64,000 nucleotides of DNA from Musa acuminata AAA Group (taxonomy: Eukaryota; Streptophyta; Magnoliopsida; Zingiberales; Musaceae): contig NC_088340.1 in assembly GCF_036884655.1 (NCBI RefSeq), positions 32,962,001-33,026,000 on the forward strand, written 5' to 3'. Numbering within the stretch: position 1 is the first letter of the stretch; every line of letters starts with the position of its first letter. Position numbers and translations under genes: made by a program. Below, piece by piece: positions 35,601 to 46,274 of the stretch. Below the pieces are notes generated by a model that saw only the letters and a list, made by a program, of their open reading frames with translations, searched no databases and was not told where the DNA came from.

Positions 35601-38316
35601 CTCAATTTCAGATGTTTTTTCCTCCAGGGAGAGTTTGAAGCCTTCACGTTCTTGCACCAAACCCTTCCCTTTCTTCACAGCCATGGATAGCTTCTCCCTA
35701 AGCAGAGAAGACTTTTCCTCAGCTCGCTCAAGCTCTTTCTGTACAGAGGCCTTCTCATTTTTCAAAACAATCAATTCATTCGACAACTTCTCCAGCTCCT
35801 CTGACAACCCTATCATGGCAGATCTATCAATCATTTCATCTTCAAGAATCTTCTCATACAATTTCAGTTCCTGATCTGTTACATATATTGCCTTCTGCAT
35901 CCTTTCAAAATGTTTAATCTCAGTGAGAGATGAATTCATCCTTTCATTGATCTTAATCATGCATTTATCTATTATTGTACTTGTATCAACAGGAAGTTGG
36001 TCATCCAATGTGGTTTCAGATAATTCCAGTAGTACTTTCATCAACCCAGCTTTATCAGAAGAAAGCATAGACAAGTTTTGAACATTCTCTTCATATTTTC
36101 GTTTTAAGACTTCATGTTCATTATGAAGAGTCTCTTTTTCTAACTTTTCTTCCAGAAGAGATGATTCCAGGTGATCAATTTCCTTGTGCATCTCAAACAT
36201 TTCTGATTCATGTGATGCTGCAGCATGCCGGGCACCACTAATTTCATCCTGCAGCTTAATTATATCATCCTTAGCATGGGTAATTGCATTCACAAGCCAA
36301 TTAATTTGAGAATCTAATTCTCTAGGTGAAACATCTTCTGGTAATTCAACAGAAGATATGGCATCTCTGATTTTTTTATTCTCCATGATAATGATATCTG
36401 CAACATTTTTTTGGTTCACAAACCACCTTACTTTGTCAGTGATCTCCATTGAAAGCACTTCCTGTGGTGTAACTGTCTGTGACATAATTTCTTCTATTTC
36501 CGTTACATAATTATCCCTTTGTGAAAGTGAGTCCTGGAGAGAACTAACCAAATTACATGTTGCATTCATATCCTCAACACTAGCTTTAACAGTCTCCAAG
36601 TCATCAGTTTTCTGTTGCAATTCTTCGAAGCACTTCTCAAGCTCACTCATCTTCTCCGATAATAAATGCTTTAACTCCTCAAGGCTGGCTTCTGTAGCTT
36701 GTAAAGCCTCTGATTTCTGTTGCAACTCCTCCATGCATTTCTCTAACTCACTTGTCTTTTCAGCCAAGGACTGCTTCAATGAGTCACGGTGTTGAACCAA
36801 TGATTTGCCCTTTGTCACCGCAATACTTAGCTTTTCTTTTGCTACCACCAGCTTGTTCTCTGCCTGCTCAAGTGCTGCCTTAGTTTTGTTTGTTTCCAAA
36901 TTAGCAGATTCTAAATTCTCTCTCATGCTCTCTATCTGTTCAACAAGTTTCCCATTCTCTTCCTCAAGTGTAACCATTTTCTCTTGAAAATAAGCCTCTT
37001 TTCTCTTCATTTCAAATAACTCCTCACGAGCGAAACTGAAAACATTGTCCAACTCATTGTTCCCTGTGGCTGCAAATGCAGGCCCAACCTCTAATAAGCA
37101 TTGTTGAAGTTGCTGAATCTCGGATAAGAACTGACGATGCTTTTCTATTAACAACAACGTCTTCTTCTCAGCAAGAAAAATATTATTGGCAGGAGAATCC
37201 TCAGCAGATACATGTTCTTGCCCAACCACAGATGCAAGGGATTGAAGTATTCTTTTGGTAGCAACATCAGTAGACTCTTTCTTAGTCTCTGACCAGATCT
37301 CCCTAAGCGAACCAAGGTAAGAGACAACAACATCATGAGACACAGAAGATTTCAAGGCTTTAACATTGAGATCCTCAATTTCTTGGTCTTTGGCATTTAA
37401 AGCAGCATAAAGTTCCGGCATTATTCTTTCAGAATTTATCCTCTTATCCAGAATGTCTTTTAGATCAACTAAAAATTTGAAACAATCATCCAACATTGAG
37501 TGCAATGGTGTGGGGGAGGACAATATCCTATCCCCGCTTCCACTGGTTTCAAGATGAGACTGACTAACTGACTCATCCTTGTTTGCAACAAGTAAAGAAT
37601 TGCGATCCAAGATGTCTTGAAGGCTTTGCCGAAGGCTGACAACTTCCTTCCCAAAAATCTCTCTTTCTTCCTGAATCAAGAGTAGTCTTAGGTTTTCTAC
37701 TTATAAGGATTCGACCAGATCACACAGATCGAAGAAGCACCTAACCTTATACTTCCGGCATTCAACCATGGTGTCCTCGAGTCGAGCCTGAACCCTGGCA
37801 AGATCATCGGCGACCAATCTGTCAGCCGAACTCTCCCCAATCTCGATCACCGCTATCGACTCCTCCAGCCCGGAACTCCGTGCAGCAGCCATGCCCAGCT
37901 GATCGGAAGCGTCTTCGAAAGTCTCCTCCCTCCCAGATTCATCCGTGGGCTCCTGCATCGACCCATCGATATTAACCAGGATGCCACTGTCGGGATCCCG
38001 TCGAGGCCTCCTGGAGTCCTTCATCACAAACAGTACAGCTCAATCGCGCGATCCGGAGTCGAAAGAAGATCCCGACTTTAACCTAAAAATAACGATCCAA
38101 AGCCAGTACCTGATCCGGATTCTCAGGGAGCTCCACGAGCACGCCATCGCTGCTACCGCTCTCGTCCGATGACTGTTGGGCGTTGCTGGGCGACCCAGGA
38201 TCGTAGGGTTGCGAGCCCTCCGCGCCGCTAATCGGCTTCTGCTCATCGCCTCTGAAGCTCGAATCAGCACTGCTCGAGGGCTTGGGGGAGGAATCGGTGT
38301 CCGAGTTGCCGGGCAT
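28930..38316 (-). CDS. TNO1: Giant coiled-coil tail-anchored trans-Golgi protein, TNO1-like
   Basis: I assemble eight exons: 38316-38110, 38018-37746, 37670-34716, 33091-32290, 32203-31551, 30546-30402, 30310-30229 and 29032-28930. All have GT-AG borders and consistent phases, giving 1739 residues. Arabidopsis TNO1 (a TGN protein that binds SYP41 and supports vacuolar trafficking) is about 1730. The first ~160 residues are acidic, Ser/Pro-rich and disordered. Residues ~165-1640 are almost continuous heptad coiled coil. The end is a conserved basic segment (SLNTSGLIPKQGKLIADRID) and a 20-residue hydrophobic tail ending WLLGTIL, a C-tail anchor. Exon 3 alone codes 985 residues. It contains repeated modules (KGKSLVQHRDSLKQSLAEKT and KGKGLVQEREGFKLSLEEKT). 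The paralogue At4g31570 type is an alternative; I favour TNO1 by length and tail. Confidence 0.88.
29578..29656. repeat. Compound (AT)n(GT)n microsatellite
   Basis: An uninterrupted AT dinucleotide run of about 40 bases passes directly into a GT run of about 35 bases. It lies in the last intron of the TNO1-like gene (between 29032 and 30229). Such runs are usually length-polymorphic. Confidence 0.95.
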
Positions 38317-38990
38317 TATTCAAAGATCCCGAAGTCTCGCCAATCCCGGCTCCAATTGAAAGAAACGATCAAATCAAAAACAGGAAAAGCTGCAATCACG
38401 TTGGAATTCAGAGAGCGGTAGATCCACTGGAATATGACGAAATCGAACTGAATTCGGGGTATTGGGAAGAATTGGAGAATTGGGGAAGGAGGACACCCTA
38501 CCGCACGGAGAGACGGAGCGTCATACGGAGATGTAATTGGGAAGCGTTACATCGAATCGACGACGACGGACGGGGATTTGGGGGGAGGAAGGCGGACGGG
38601 GAGAGAGAGAGGGTGTGCGGTGTGGTGTGCCTTCGCATGGCGAATAGATTAATCGAAGCCAGCGCAATGGACGAAATGTGGGCGGTGCCAGTCGAGGCGC
38701 CGGCGCTTCTTCGAGTGGACCCCATCGGTCCTATGGCCCTCATTTCCTACCTTCTTCTTCATTGGAGAGAGGTCGTCGGCCCAAGTAAAAGTCACTGGTG
38801 CGGTTGTTCCGGGTATGTGACGCATGGAACGGCGGGGTGGGTTTCCAAACATGGCGCATACACCCAATTCTGCGACGGCATAATCACTGGCTGGATCCAG
38901 TGGGGACCACGCGGCGTCCACCTTAACGATTGGTCGTAGGACGCCCTACAGAGAGCATTCATCTCCCTCCCCGCACTCCAGAAATCACTC
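38317..38990. promoter_or_regulatory. Shared upstream region between the divergent TNO1-like and 41-kb genes
   Basis: The TNO1-like ATG (38316, minus) and the presumed first exon of the plus-strand gene (around 39000) lie head to head over about 0.7 kb. The region is GC-rich near 38480-38900. An open plus frame at 38472-38939 has no recognisable product and is probably antisense leader DNA. A bidirectional promoter is inferred from layout only. Confidence 0.35.
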
Positions 38991-38999
38991 ACTATATTT

Positions 39000-39168
39000 G
39001 GTCCCTTCCGCCGAGGGAGCGGCTCCGCGGTTCGGGTACCGCCTTTCGCAAACTCCTCTCGCTCTCTCTCTCTCTCTCTCCCTCCCTCCCTTCCCCAATC
39101 ATCTCATCACTACTGCGGTCATAACGAGCTAGAGAGACGTGAGGGGGTCTGAAATCATTTCGCTCGTA
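39000..39168 (+). other. Putative 5'UTR exon of the 41-kb gene
   Basis: A pyrimidine-rich leader, with a CT run at about 39058-39082, ends at a strong donor (CTCGTA then GTAAGT, 39169-39174). The matching acceptor TTGTTTTAG is at 41030-41038, giving a 1.87 kb leader intron. Start of transcription is not determined. Leader introns often raise expression in plants. Confidence 0.4.
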
Positions 39169-41038
39169 GTAAGTATTCCGACACTTGTTCAGATTTCAGT
39201 TATCTCTCTAATCTGCCAACAACGCGCGTCCATTTGATGCTTTATGTTTTCGATGAGTTTGATGAGAAGTTCTAGCTGCTTTTCTTTTCTGTGGAAGTGA
39301 AAAGGAATGATTTCGTTTGCCGATTTGCCTCTTCCTTTTTCGCATCTTGAAGCTTTCGGTGAATGAGTCATGAACATTGTTAGTAAAAAGATGGGTCAAG
39401 ATCAGAGGTCGTAGCTCATGGGTGAAGGGTGTTGGGAATTTGCCCTTTAACATGTTATCTTGTGCAAAACAGATTCAAGAAGATAAAGCAACAAGAGATC
39501 ACCGTTTCTTGGGCCTCGGCTAGGGTAATTTTGTGGGGGAAATTCTTGACGAAGAAAGATCAAACAAATAAATATAGAAGATTTTAAGAGAGATTAGAAG
39601 GGGGAAAAATGAGAGAGAGAGAGAGAGAGAGGAGATGAATTCACCAAAATATTTACACCCATTATCTAATGTCCTACTGTCAAATAAAGAACCTAAAAAT
39701 ATATATTATTATGGGAAATGGAATCTTTCTTCCGGATGTCTTTATTTAGTTAAAATCCATAATTTTCTATTTGATCAAAAAGGGTTGTATGTTTTCTTTT
39801 ACATGGTGTTTATTTGGAGATCCTAAAAAAGTATCTTCAGGTAATGATACTGAATTTTGTACACACTAGAATTTAAGATCCATGGTGAATTTATTTAATG
39901 CGTTGATGTGCATCTTTATGAAATTGATCCTGATATGAATGACAGAGATATGATAAGTTTCTCACTTTATCTTTATTCCTTGACTAAAATTATAGTGCCG
40001 TAGATTTATTATTTGGATTTGCTTGTACTTGTTTACTGTTGAATTCTAATATTTTCCAGTAATTTTACTCATTTTTCCTGTAATTTCATATTAGGAGCTG
40101 ACGCAAATAAAATAATTAATTTAATAGGTAATGCCATGGTGCATTTTTGATTTAGTGAAAAATGTGAGATGTATATGAGTATCCGCTGATGTGTTGACAG
40201 AGATGAAAAGGAATGAACTAGAGTACAAAAATCTTTAACGGAAATCATGCACAATTGGTTCATGTCATTTTGATTATTCAATTTGATTTAAAGTTGATGT
40301 TATCAAATTTAAAGACATATCTATTGGCTTTTATTTATTTATTTTCCTTCTTGTAGATCATTTCACCTGCTTTTTCCAAATTATATATATATAGGAATTT
40401 TGATATTATGCATATATTTTAGGCTAACTTAACTTGTTAGGCATGAAGGTTTCCTTTCATGTAGTGTCCAAAAGGATGATGATACAAACTCTTCCATTAA
40501 ATATAAGATATAAAGGCTGTTTTTATAAAAATATTCCCCGAGAAAGTAGTAATACATGCATATAATATCAGTAGAGAGAGAGAATAAAAAGAGTTTGTGG
40601 ATGCTTCTTTAGGAATTCTCCTTCCTTGAAGAAGTTAAATTCAGGATGCTTTCCCTATAAGACAATGCAAATACCAGCTTCATTTTTCTTCAATAAGGAA
40701 TAATATAACTTTTATTGTTTTATAAATGCACTGTATGTTTGTATAAATATATTTGAGTCTAATATGCCATAATTGTTTATTATGTTAATGCCTTTAACAA
40801 GACCCAAACTGTAAATAAAATTTCTCTTTTGCTTGCATCACTTATCTAAACAGGTATTGTGGCTATATTTTAGAAGGTTTCTTGCCAACTTATCCAATCA
40901 AGATTTTGTATATTATCAAGCAACATTTTGAACAATTTAAGTTATTGAGAAACTAATATGCCTATATTTCCATTGCACAAAGCAAGAAAGAGAGATATAC
41001 CTAACCCTTCAATCAAACAACTAGTTTTGTTGTTTTAG
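39169..41038 (+). other. Presumed 5'UTR intron, AT-rich
   Basis: This is AT-rich with no ORF that I can support. It contains a GA run (39608-39631) and a TATATATA run near 40385. The borders are a GTAAGT donor and a TTTTAG acceptor. Confidence 0.4.
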
Positions 41039-41062
41039 GTACGTCAACCAGACAACTACAAG

Positions 41063-41677
41063 ATGAAGAGAGAGGGGAGGCAACATGGCATTGTGAGAAG
41101 CTCAACTATCCTACCAGAAGAGTTCAATCCAAGACGCAAGTCCAAAATAGTCAATTGTGTTGGTGCTTCTCCGACCACCAGATTCTTCACCAAGGCACCA
41201 TCTAAGCCCCACAACCACTCCAAGTGCACGAGCAAGTGTCGCACTGCAAGGTGTAAGGGCTGCCATTCCAATCCAATGTCCAAGTCCAGGGACAAGGCCA
41301 AAGGTGCATATAAGCTAAAATCTTGTGATGTGGTGCTCAATCACCAACTGGTGGCATGGCGGGTGGTCAACGACAGCACAAGTTTGCCGAATTATAAAGT
41401 TGCTTCGGCAAGTGAGACCCTCAATCATTTATATGCCGATAGTTTGTGTGAAGGAGAAGATTATGACGATCATAACATGGAGGAAAATCTAGATTACGGC
41501 TATGGAGAAGTTTCTCCCGAGACTGTTGACTTGGAGGTGGGATGTAAGGGTGCCAAAGTTGAAAAGGTAGAGCCATTTAGCCCTGACAGTGATGAGGCTG
41601 GTGATATGAACTTTTATGTGGTTGGGATGTCCTGGGATTATTCAGATGGAGAATGGCTGGTGGTAGGGGAGATATGA
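41063..41677 (+). CDS. Uncharacterised plant protein with a CX3CX4CX2C motif
   Basis: A 204-residue ORF begins 24 bases after a splice acceptor. The N-terminal half is basic, with KREGRQHG at the start and TKAPSKPHNHSKC at 43-55. It holds a compact Cys motif, CTSKCRTARCKGCH, at 55-68, followed by KSRDKAKG and a LKSCDVVLNHQLVAWRVV block. The C-terminal half is strongly acidic (for example EGEDYDDHNMEENLDYGYGE). I recall similar unnamed proteins in other plants, but no function. The Cys pattern could bind metal, and the basic and acidic halves suggest a nuclear or nucleic-acid-related role. That is conjecture. No signal peptide or membrane segment is seen. Confidence 0.75.
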   Translation: MKREGRQHGIVRSSTILPEEFNPRRKSKIVNCVGASPTTRFFTKAPSKPHNHSKCTSKCRTARCKGCHSNPMSKSRDKAKGAYKLKSCDVVLNHQLVAWRVVNDSTSLPNYKVASASETLNHLYADSLCEGEDYDDHNMEENLDYGYGEVSPETVDLEVGCKGAKVEKVEPFSPDSDEAGDMNFYVVGMSWDYSDGEWLVVGEI

Positions 41678-42470
41678 AACTTCACTGAAGCAATTCAAAC
41701 AGAGAGGAGGTTCTTACCTTGTGTATTCTTCTCCCCTTTTGCTTGCTCAGAACTAGTGTTCAGGACACATATTTCTGGACAAACACTATCGCTGTAATGT
41801 GTATCTTCTGTTGGTAAAACTGAAGCAATCTGCCATCAAAGCTAATAATTCAGAGGAAACTTATCTCTGAGTTTGTGTATCTTCTATTGTTTGATTAGAA
41901 GAAATTAGGACTTGCCTAGAAATTGCTTGCATGAGAAAGTTGGAAGACTGGCTGTTGAGTAGAAAGCTCAGTGGCAGCTAATAAGTCCTTGCTCTCTGAT
42001 TAGATCTTTTCAGTGGAACATCATCACAACAAATGCTCAAATATCGTCCCCAGTAAATACAAGATTCTGATTGAGCCAAAGTGGATGATCATCGTACACC
42101 AAATAATAAACAGATTGCAGGCAAACCAGTTCCCAGAGCAATCAATCAAAAGACCAGCTGAGACGTGTCTTGTTAGTACCAAAGCATGTACTAGGATTTG
42201 TATACATCTTGAGGTTGCACAGATCTGCCATTTCCATGTGAAAAATCATCAGCAAATTGTGAAGAAGATATTCACAGCCGTTAATGGCAATTCATGATCA
42301 AGCTGACCCTATTCATCACTTGAGATGTTTGTTCACGATCCTACCAAGACAAAATGGAACCTGCGGTTTATACTGGTCCAAAGCCTCATCCGAGGCGCAC
42401 TGTACCGCACTTCTTACTATTTACGTCTCCGCGTGTCGCGCACGGAGGCACTTCGACGGGCACCAGAGAA
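41678..42470 (+). other. Intergenic region upstream of the P450
   Basis: It should contain the 3'UTR of the preceding gene and the P450 promoter. Open frames at 42013-42297 and 42284-42736 are not supported as genes; the second overlaps the P450 in another frame. A TATA-like word (TTTATACT, about 42367) lies about 100 bases before the P450 ATG. Confidence 0.35.
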
Positions 42471-43371
42471 ATGGCACTGCTCACCGCCCTTGCCTTCATC
42501 CTCTCACTCGCCGCTCTCCTCCTATACCTCCGCCGCGTGCGGACGCCGCGCCGCAGCAGCCTTCCGCCCTCCCCGCCGGCGGTCCCGATCATCGGCCACC
42601 TCCACCTCCTCTCCTCCATGCCCCACCACGCCCTCGCTCGCCTCTCCTCCCACCTCGGCCCGATTCTCCACCTCCGGCTCGGCCGTGTCCCCACCTTGGT
42701 CGTCTCCTCCCCACGCCTCGCCCGCGAGGTCCTTAAGACCCACGACGCCGCCCTAGCCTCCCGCCCTCGCCTTCTCTCCGGCGTCTACCTTTCCTTCGAC
42801 TGCTCCGACGTCACCTTCTCCCCTCTCGGGCCCTACTGGCGCCAAGCTCGCCGCATCTGCGTCTCCGAGCTCCTCTCCCCCCGCCGCGTCGCCTCCTTCA
42901 GCCGCCTCCGCCGCACCGAGCTCCGCCGCCTCCTTGGGTCCCTCAAGCCACCACCCACTTCCTCCTCCTCTCCTCCCCCGCCCGTCGACCTGAGCGCCCG
43001 GTTCTTCGCACTCGCCAACGACGTGCTTTGCCACGCGGCCTTCGGGCGGCGGTTCTCGGACGCCGGCGGGGGTCGGCTGGTGGAGGTGCTGACGGAGGCA
43101 CAGGCGCTGTTCGCCGGGTTCACCCTCGGCGACTTCTTCCCCGGGCTGGGGTGGGTGAACTCCGTTACCGGGCTGACGCGGCGGCTGGAGCGAAACCGGG
43201 CCGAGTTGAGTGCGGTCTGCGACGAGATAATCGGCGAGCACGAAGCGAGGCTCGACGAGGCGGATCGGGAGGAGGACTTCGTGGACGTGCTTCTGCGGGC
43301 GCGGAAGTCCCCAGATCTGGAGGTGCCCATCACCGACGACAATCTCAAAGCTCTCGTCCTGGTTCGCGCCG

Positions 43372-43407
<36 letters not shown>

Positions 43408-45727
43408 GCCTCTGTTGTGGGAAGGGTGAGCACTGGCAGTACGGTGACGGGATCCGTCGCGGAGAAGACAACTCTGGCCTATGTCACGTCTGCCGCTTTG
43501 TTTCATCGTGACTCGTGGAAGGGAACGTTTGTTGTTTACCGGAGGGTCAACGAGACGCAACCCCTGTGGAATGCGTGCAGCCGACGGATTCTGTAACGTG
43601 GCGTCCTAACATGTGTCTGAAATAGAGGAAAGAGAGGCGATGCGTTCGGTAAACAGGTGTCGAGTCAAAATACTGACACGAAAGTACGTAAGCATTGGCA
43701 CTGGACCATAGATGCCCATTAAGCCTCCCGAATATTGGGCTTCATGGACCTGTTTAGGCCCAAATCCTGCGCACAAGTCGCAATCCTGTCCTGGTTTGGG
43801 TTATTTTAGCCCTATTTGAAGTAAGATCCAAATCTTGTCTTCATTATCATCAGAAAAAAAAATAATATATATATATATATATAATTCTTATGTATAAGGT
43901 CACGTAATTCTTATGTCATCAAATTTTAGATTTATGTTTTATTTTATTAAATACTCGCATTGTTTTTTGGATAATTTTCCTAAAAAATCCTCATTTTAGG
44001 TTTTCCCACCCGCCTTTTGATTTTTCTCAAACAGTATTCCTAATTCGTAAAACATTCAAAATAACTCTCATCAACTATTTCTGTCAAATTTTTCCATCAG
44101 CTTTTTCACCAAATTTGAACTGTTACAGTATTTTCATTTGGTTCATGTATAGTATTTTTTAATAGTATTTTATTGTGTTTTTGATATCTTAATAAAAATA
44201 CTATGAAGCTTTTGAGTAACATTATAAGTGATTACATAGTTATTATTATTCGTAGACCATTACAATATCATATTTTAATTGGTGTTCTTCAAGTAGGTTT
44301 TATGGTGTTTTTATTGTAGTAGTAATCAGAATACTACAACAAGTTAATTTTTTATTTTTATTTCGGTAATATTATTTTTAAATTATTATAAATACCTATT
44401 TAAATTTTAGTATAATATATCAAATAGTTTTTATTATGTTTTGATTCTATCTGATTTATTTATAATATTTTTATGATGATCAAAAACACTGTAACAGGTT
44501 AAAATAATACAACGGATAGGAAAAGTACAAACAAGTGTCTGTCGTATCGAATCGTACCGTCCGATACGGGCGGTATGTACCGGTCCGACAGATCAGCGGT
44601 ACACGGACCGTTCGATACCGGTTCGCACTGTAGCAGTACAGTGTACAGTGCTACAGTGCATTAGTACACTGTAGCATTACACTGTAGTAGTACTATAGTG
44701 CACCAGTATATTGTAGCACTGTGCTATAGTAATGCTACAGTGCTCGGTATATCTGGGTGTATCGCTCGGTACATCGTATCGTACCGGTACCGAGTCCGGA
44801 TCGAAATATCGATACGGTACGATATTACGAACCTTATAAACGATTAACTTTTTAGGAATAATTTAAGTATTTTTTGAATTAAGAGATACTATTTGAAGAA
44901 AAAAAAGGAGATGTTGTTTGGGAAAAACCCAAAACGAGGATCTATGATGAGGAGGAAGTCTTGAGTACTTAGTTTGTCCTTTTTCGAATAATTAGATTTG
45001 TTGTATCTTCATTTCACTGCATTTGTCCAGAAAGTGTGGATTCTAGTCACATTTTACTGTCCAATTGTGATATGTCAAGCAGGACATGTTTGTGGCTGGC
45101 ACTGACACAACCTCAGCAACTCTAGAATGGGTGATGACAGAACTCGCAAGGCACCCTCGAGTCATGAAGATAGCACAAGAAGAGGTGAGAAGCATTGTCG
45201 GAGGCAAAACGGAGGTAGCAGATGGTGACGTCGACCAGCTTCACTACACGAAGGCCGTCATAAAGGAGACGTTTCGACTTCACCCTCCGGTGCCGCTCCT
45301 CGTCCCCCGGGAATCCGTCGACCCCTGCGTCATCGACGGCTACCACATCCCGGCGAAGACGAGAATACTGGTGAACACCTACGCCATAGGGAGAGACCCC
45401 CAGGTGTGGGAGAATCCGCTGGAGTTCTACCCGGAAAGATTCGAGAACAGCGACGTGGACGTCAAAGGTCAGAGCTTTGAGCTGCTGCCTTTTGGTGGAG
45501 GGAGGAGAGGCTGCCCTGGATATCCTTTTGCACTGGCTACTCTGCAGCTCACTCTGTCGAGTCTGCTGTATCATTTTGACTGGGAGCTGCCTCCGGGTGT
45601 GGGAGCTGATGAGGTGAACATGGACGAGATCTTTGGGCTGGCCACAAGGAAGAGGGAGCCCCTGGTGCTGGTGGCCAGAGAGAGAGCAGGGTGTGAGTTC
45701 GAGGAAGATGAGTCAACAGACACTTGA
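42471..45727 (+). CDS. Cytochrome P450, CYP71 clan
   Basis: Two exons, 42471-43361 and 45083-45727, with a phase-0 GT-AG intron, give 511 residues. This is the usual microsomal P450 length and the usual CYP71-clan intron position. Seen: a hydrophobic N-terminal ER anchor (2-20), the proline hinge LPPSPPAVPIIGHLHLL, the I-helix AGTDTT (302-307), ExxR (E359, R362), FYPERF, and the heme loop PFGGGRRGCPGYPFAL with ligand Cys441. The heme loop deviates slightly from the common FGAGRRxCPG. Such enzymes oxidise small specialised metabolites using a P450 reductase; the substrate cannot be told from sequence. A CYP71A-like or CYP71AP-like subfamily is possible. I start at ATG 42471, because the longer frame from 42354 adds a hydrophilic segment before the membrane anchor. 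The 1.7 kb intron carries a structured repeat. Confidence 0.93.
44551..44823. repeat. MITE-like structured repeat inside the P450 intron
   Basis: It is bounded by a 10-bp inverted pair (ATCGTACCGT at 44551-44560, ACGGTACGAT at 44814-44823). It contains many copies of CACTGTAG and CTACAGTG words, including an 11-bp inverted repeat at 44625-44635 and 44649-44659. It is far richer in GC than the AT-rich intron around it. No clear target duplication is seen. It is probably an interspersed non-coding repeat. Confidence 0.65.
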
Positions 45728-45771
45728 TTACATGAATTCTGTGGAGAAAGTGATGTGAATGCATGGTATAA

Positions 45772-45777
45772 AATAAA
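45772..45777 (+). terminator. Polyadenylation signal of the P450
   Basis: AATAAA lies 45 bases after the P450 stop codon (TGA, 45725-45727). It is the only canonical signal close to the stop. Confidence 0.5.
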
Positions 45778-46274
45778 GACTGCTAATGTTGAGATTGTCC
45801 CATTTGATGTATAATGATAACTATCGATTTGGTTTTATTTGATCTTTGCATCCACAATACGTCCTATATATCTGTTTAAATTGCATTAATTGCAGTGCAT
45901 CTTATAAGAAGATTCTTACCTATTCTTAACAAAATGTACAATCTTCAATTCCATATGATCCACCATGTCAAGTATGGAACATGTCTTCTTCTAGGCCTTA
46001 CATTAATCGAATGATGTAAATGAGTTCATCTGAAACTATTCCGCTCAGCAGTCCGAATAAACAAAACAAACATTCCACAATAACAAGAAAAGAACAATCT
46101 TCTCAGCCATCTGTGTAACAAAAACCTGGCAATGCCAATATGTTTTTTGATTAGCCTGATACAAGAATTATAACAAAACACACGTGATCAAAGAAACGGT
46201 GAGATGTAATTGACGATCGGCAGTCGCATAGTGATCTTGTCATCTAACTTGCTGCAAACATCATTTCTTGAAAT
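45778..46274. other. Convergent intergenic region between P450 and NBP35
   Basis: The two genes converge tail to tail with about 0.55 kb between stop codons. The sequence is AT-rich with no ORF of note and should hold both 3'UTRs. Confidence 0.5.

Noticed and set aside
38472..38939. 155-codon plus-strand ORF between divergent genes
   Set aside because: No recognisable family; GC-rich leader DNA with an overlapping minus ORF of equal quality.
42354..42470. Longer P450 start
   Set aside because: It places 39 hydrophilic residues before the ER anchor, unlike microsomal P450s. ATG 42471 gives a standard N-terminus.
42386..43471. Several long ORFs on both strands over P450 exon 1
   Set aside because: They are shadows of a GC-rich exon, Arg/Gly/Pro-rich with no domain.
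23824..45727. Metabolic gene cluster linking KCR1 and the P450
   Set aside because: They are 16 kb apart with two unrelated genes between, and nothing suggests co-regulation or a shared substrate.
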